From: CAYXGZ01 sp964464755 | GTDB taxonomy: Bacteria; Planctomycetota; MHYJ01; JACPRB01 | DNA length: 64,000 bases | Reading direction: 5' to 3' | NCBI GenBank assembly: GCA_964464755.1 | Contig: CAYXGZ010000011.1 | Coordinates: forward strand, 11,282 to 75,281 | Part shown: positions 61,011-64,000 of the stretch, piece after piece | How the letters are laid out: each line of letters starts with the position of its first letter | Numbering within the stretch: the stretch's first letter is position 1 | Program-made: the position numbers and the translations under genes | Notes under the pieces: generated by a model | What the model was told of the DNA's origin: nothing | Seen by the model: the letters and a program-made list of their open reading frames with translations, nothing else | Database searches by the model: none

Positions 61011-61616
61011 ATGGCCATCTACTTCGACCGGAAGTCCCTCCAGACCGTGCTCGCGAAGGCCGACTCGCTTCGCCGCCAGGAGCGCAAGTCCCGGCCCGCC
61101 GCCCCCGCGGTGCTGCTCGTGAGGGCCGCCCGGTCCACGCCGCCCCCCGGCCCGCTCAAGGCGCTGGTCGCCGAGGCGGTCGCGGTGTTCGGCGGCACCG
61201 TGGACCGCGACCTGCCCGACGGCCTCGTCGCCGTCTTCGAGAAGCCCGCGGCCGCGCTGAAGGCCGCGCTCCACGCCCTGCACGCCCTCGACCTCGCGGG
61301 CGAGATGCTTTTCCTGCCCCCCTGCCGGATGGCGGTCGCCGTGGGCCCCGTCAGCGAGGGCAAGGGCAAGGGCATGCTCCGCGCCGCGAAGATCCTGCCC
61401 CGGGCCGCCGAGGGCGAGGTCGCCATCGAGCCCTCCGCCCTCAAGGAGCCGCTGACGGGCTACCACGACATCGTCGCGGGCGCGCCCCGCAAGGGCCGCG
61501 TCCCGGGCCTCGGGGTCGTCACGACCGTGACCGTCCGGCCCGAGGGCCTGGACGCCGAGTCGGACGCCGCGCTCGAGGACCTCGAGGACGAGCTCCGGAC
61601 CAGCCGCCGGAAGTAA
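61011..61616 (+). CDS. Degenerate class III nucleotide-cyclase-like domain protein
   Basis: 201 residues. The core (about 32-170) follows the cyclase homology pattern: VLLVRAARSTPPPG in place of the metal-binding FxDIxGFT strand, VFGGTVDRDLPDGLVAVFEK in place of GDGxxAxF, PAAALKAALHALHAL helix, then RMAVAVGPVSEGKGKGM and RAAKILPRAAEGEVAIEPSA. The two metal Asp residues are missing, so it cannot be an ordinary cyclase; it may bind a nucleotide or act as a scaffold. It starts one base after the fumarase beta gene. Confidence 0.68.
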   Translation: MAIYFDRKSLQTVLAKADSLRRQERKSRPAAPAVLLVRAARSTPPPGPLKALVAEAVAVFGGTVDRDLPDGLVAVFEKPAAALKAALHALHALDLAGEMLFLPPCRMAVAVGPVSEGKGKGMLRAAKILPRAAEGEVAIEPSALKEPLTGYHDIVAGAPRKGRVPGLGVVTTVTVRPEGLDAESDAALEDLEDELRTSRRK

Positions 61617-61635
61617 TTCGCCCATTCCCCATGCA

Positions 61636-61655
61636 GCCCCGTGACGGCGCGGGGC
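61636..61655 (+). terminator. Weak hairpin downstream of the fumarase operon
   Basis: GCCCCG and CGGGGC form a 6-bp stem with an 8-base loop, 20 bases after the cyclase-like gene. No T run follows. It may be a weak terminator or a chance GC palindrome; the next gene starts 35 bases downstream. Confidence 0.3.
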
Positions 61656-61689
61656 CTCGCGCGTCTTCCCCTGCACGGAGGACGTATCC

Positions 61690-62991
61690 ATGACCCGACT
61701 GCTGCTGCCGCTCATCGCCGCCGCCTTCCTCGCCCAGGACCCCGCCGCCGCGTTCGGCGCCAGGCTCGACAAGGCCTCGAAGCTCGGGCTCGTCGTGCCC
61801 GACCTCGCGAAGGCCTGCGACGAGCTCGACGCGCTCGCCAAGGCCGGCGGCGTCCCGAAGGACGCGCTCGACCGCCTCGCCGTGCTCCGCGCGCGCGCCG
61901 ACCTGCTCGCGCCGCTGCACTCGCGCTTCCTCAAGGCCGTCGGCTCGACGACCGAGTTCCCCGGGCCGAACGGCAAGGTCACGAAGATCAAGGTCCTCGA
62001 GGTGAAGCGCGCCGGGATCCGCGTCGAGCAGTTCGGCGGCTCCCAGGAGATCCTCTGGGGCGACCTTGACGCCGCCTGGCGCATCGGCGCCGTCCGGGCC
62101 GAGATCCTGAAGACCCGCCAGGACGCGGCCCAGATCCTCGCCCTCGCCTACGCGGACGCGGGGCGCTGGGACCTCGCCTTCTCGGAGCTCGGCTCCGCCG
62201 TCCCCGTCCACCCGCTCGCCGTCGAGGCGCGGAAGCGCGGGCTCGACGCCATCGCGGCCGCCGCGGGCGCCCACGTCGCGGCCTCCCGCTGGACCGAGGC
62301 CCTCGCCGAAGCCGCGAAACTCCCCGCGGACGACGCCCGGGTCCCCGCGCTCCGCCAGGCGGTGCGCGACGGCCTCGTCGCCCAGGGCCGAGAGGCGGCC
62401 CGCCGCCAGGACAAGAAGGCCATGAACGCCGCGCTCGACCTGCTGGCGAAGCAGTTCCCGGACGCCGCGGGCGACGCGAAGTCCATCCGCGACTCGATCC
62501 GCTGGATCGCGATCAACGACCCCGCCGCGCTCGGGTTGACCGGCCCCTCCGGCGGCCCCTGGAAGCTCGAGGCCAAGGCCGACGGCAGCTCCTGGTACTC
62601 CCTGAAGGCGCCGGCCGGCGTCTACGACGGATTCTCGGTCCGGATCCACCCGATCGGCGACGGCAACGCCGAGGCCGACGGGGGCATCACGTTCGAGGGC
62701 GTGCAGCGCGCGGTCTGGGTCTACCCCGTGACGGCGAGCGTGTCCTGCGCCTACGTGGACCGCAAGGACCCCAAGAACCCGGAGTGGGTGCGCGACTTCC
62801 AGAAGCGGGCCGACAACGCCGACGCGTACACGCTCTCGGTGTTCGTCACGGGCGGCGAGTACATCATCCTCTGCAACGGGGTGGAGCTGGGCCGGGTCAA
62901 GACGGCCGCGAAGGCGCTCGAGAAGCTCGGGGTCTCCGCCTCCCACGGCTCGGTCAAGATCGACCAGGTCTGGCTGCGGAAGAAGGAGTAG
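61690..62991 (+). CDS. Secreted protein of unknown function with C-terminal beta-sandwich
   Basis: 433 residues with signal peptide (LLLPLIAAAFLAQ) and GGAGG upstream. The N-terminal 260 residues are helical, with repeats resembling TPR or HEAT helices (GRWDLAFSELGSAVPVHPLA, DKKAMNAALDLLAKQFPDAA). The C-terminal part (270-433) looks like a jelly-roll or DUF1080-type domain: WKLEAKADGSSWYSLKAP, DGNAEADGGITFEGVQRAVW and GGEYIILCNGVELGRVK. Such domains bind sugars in planctomycete secreted proteins. Function unknown. It converges with sdhB, whose stop directly abuts. Confidence 0.75.
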   Translation: MTRLLLPLIAAAFLAQDPAAAFGARLDKASKLGLVVPDLAKACDELDALAKAGGVPKDALDRLAVLRARADLLAPLHSRFLKAVGSTTEFPGPNGKVTKIKVLEVKRAGIRVEQFGGSQEILWGDLDAAWRIGAVRAEILKTRQDAAQILALAYADAGRWDLAFSELGSAVPVHPLAVEARKRGLDAIAAAAGAHVAASRWTEALAEAAKLPADDARVPALRQAVRDGLVAQGREAARRQDKKAMNAALDLLAKQFPDAAGDAKSIRDSIRWIAINDPAALGLTGPSGGPWKLEAKADGSSWYSLKAPAGVYDGFSVRIHPIGDGNAEADGGITFEGVQRAVWVYPVTASVSCAYVDRKDPKNPEWVRDFQKRADNADAYTLSVFVTGGEYIILCNGVELGRVKTAAKALEKLGVSASHGSVKIDQVWLRKKE

Positions 62992-63765
62992 CTACGGCCC
63001 GCCGCCGGACGCCGTCGCGGGCCGCTCGGAGATCGCCGCCTTCAGGAAGTCCCGGTTCATCCGCGCGATGAACTCGATCGAGATGTCCTTCGGGCAGACC
63101 GCCTCGCACTCCGCCGCGTTCGTGCAGGCCCCGAAGCCCTCCGCGTCCATGCGCGCCACCATGGCCTTCACGCGCGACATCCGCTCGGGCTGGCCCTGCG
63201 GCAGCAGGCCGAGGTGCCCCACCTTCGCCGCGACGAAGAGCATCGCCGACCCGTTCGGGCAGCTCGCCACGCAGGCGCCGCAGCCGATGCACTGGGCCGC
63301 GTCCATCGAGCGGTCCGCGACCTGCTTCGGGATCGGCAGCGCGTTGGCGTCGCAGGCCGCGCCGGTCGCCGCCGCGATGTAGCCGCCGGCCGCGATGATG
63401 CGGTCGAAGGCGCTGCGGTCCACGACGAGGTCCTTGATCACCGGGAAGGCCTTCGAGCGCCAGGGCTCGACCCAGATCTCGTCGCCGTCCTTGAACGAGC
63501 GCATGTGGAGCTGGCAGGTCGTCGTGGACTTCCTCGGGCCGTGCGGCGTCCCGTTGATCACCATCCCGCAGCTGCCGCAGATCCCCTCCCGGCAATCGTG
63601 GTCGAAGGCGACGGGCTCCTCGCCCTTGGCGCTCAGCCCCTCGTTGAGGACGTCGAGCATCTCCAGGAACGACATGTCCGGGCTCACCTCGTCCATCGCG
63701 TAGGTGACGACCCGGCCCGCGTCCTTCGGGCCCTTCTGGCGCCAGACGTGCAGCGTGATCCGCAT
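62992..63765 (-). CDS. sdhB: Succinate dehydrogenase iron-sulfur subunit
   Basis: 257 residues. The protein passes electrons from the flavoprotein to quinone. The N-terminal ferredoxin domain has CREGICGSCGMVING plus TTTC, the [2Fe-2S] ligands (about 60-90). The C-terminal domain has CIGCGACVASCPNG for [4Fe-4S] and later ACTNAAECEAVCPKDIS for the [3Fe-4S] cluster region. Length and order match SdhB/FrdB; SdhB is preferred because of the neighbouring fumarase, but fumarate reductase cannot be excluded. Its ATG overlaps the stop of the flavoprotein gene (TAATG). Confidence 0.95.
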   Translation of the reverse strand: MRITLHVWRQKGPKDAGRVVTYAMDEVSPDMSFLEMLDVLNEGLSAKGEEPVAFDHDCREGICGSCGMVINGTPHGPRKSTTTCQLHMRSFKDGDEIWVEPWRSKAFPVIKDLVVDRSAFDRIIAAGGYIAAATGAACDANALPIPKQVADRSMDAAQCIGCGACVASCPNGSAMLFVAAKVGHLGLLPQGQPERMSRVKAMVARMDAEGFGACTNAAECEAVCPKDISIEFIARMNRDFLKAAISERPATASGGGP

Positions 63766-64000
63766 TACTTGTAGCTCCGCTGGGAGGGTTTGACGTGCTC
63801 GAAGGCCAGGGGCTCGACGTGCCGGACCGGCTTCCGGTCGGGGCCTTGGTACTCCCACGCGGCGACGTGCGCGAAGTTCGCGTCGTCGCGCTGGGCCTCG
63901 CCGTCCGGCGTCTGGAACTCCTCGCGGAAGTGGCCGCCGCAGGACTCGCGCCGCTCGAGGGCGTCCAGGCACATCAGCTCGCCGAACTCGAGGAAGTCCG
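63765..64000 (-). CDS. sdhA: Succinate dehydrogenase flavoprotein subunit, C-terminal end
   Basis: Only the last 78 codons are in the window. They encode DFLEFGELMCLDALERRESC followed by GGHFREEFQT, the conserved RxES-x-GxHxR active-site block of the capping domain of SdhA/FrdA, then a C-terminal tail DRKPVRHVEPLAFEHVKPSQ. The gene continues beyond the right edge. With sdhB directly after it, this is the usual sdhA-sdhB order. Confidence 0.93.
   Translation of the reverse strand, partial: DFLEFGELMCLDALERRESCGGHFREEFQTPDGEAQRDDANFAHVAAWEYQGPDRKPVRHVEPLAFEHVKPSQRSYK

Overview
The window is GC-rich bacterial chromosome of Gram-negative architecture: outer-membrane factors, tripartite RND pumps and a lipopolysaccharide-type heptosyltransferase are present. 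The ECF sigma factor overlapping a Ser/Thr kinase with TPR repeats, and the many small secreted PDZ, WD40, cohesin-like and unrecognised proteins, suggest an uncultured Planctomycetota or relative. That placement is inference from gene style; there is no 16S gene here.

Layout. (1) 1-8.5 kb, minus strand: a compact chromosomal run of glycosyltransferase 39, methyltransferase, glycosyltransferase 9, SpoU methylase, AlaX-type editing protein, lipoprotein, RNase P RNA and two PDZ proteins, mostly joined by 4-base overlaps. (2) 8.52-40.69 kb: a 32-kb island bounded by a perfect 46-bp repeat made of the 3' part of tRNA-Met(CAT). The intact tRNA is at the right end beside an excisionase/orphan/integrase operon; the left end has a second tyrosine recombinase, structured noncoding DNA and an IS3 remnant. 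(3) 40.7-64 kb: chromosome again, with two cohesin-like secreted proteins, ECF sigma and kinase, secreted unknowns (one gene with an in-frame UGA), an M28 peptidase, tgt, a UvrD-like helicase, an ABC exporter, two-subunit fumarase and succinate dehydrogenase subunits.

The island is a metal-handling cassette. A plus-strand operon (10.9-19.5 kb) encodes a His-rich leader protein, a CzcCBA-like pump, a 40-residue His-rich lipoprotein and a P1B ATPase. Facing it, a minus-strand operon of about ten genes (32.7 to 19.7 kb) encodes a His-rich protein, a YHS-cytochrome fusion, a diheme cytochrome c, an outer-membrane factor, an adaptor of double length with two complete modules, a second HME-RND permease, and five secreted proteins with HMA-like, heavy-metal-binding and helical domains. 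Upstream of it are a CBM48 protein, a P2-type ATPase and an HD-GYP protein. The second pump with its cytochromes and secreted metal binders is the best candidate for an undescribed system: perhaps redox-linked capture and export of a metal from the periplasm.

All calls come from reading the sequence; no database search was run.
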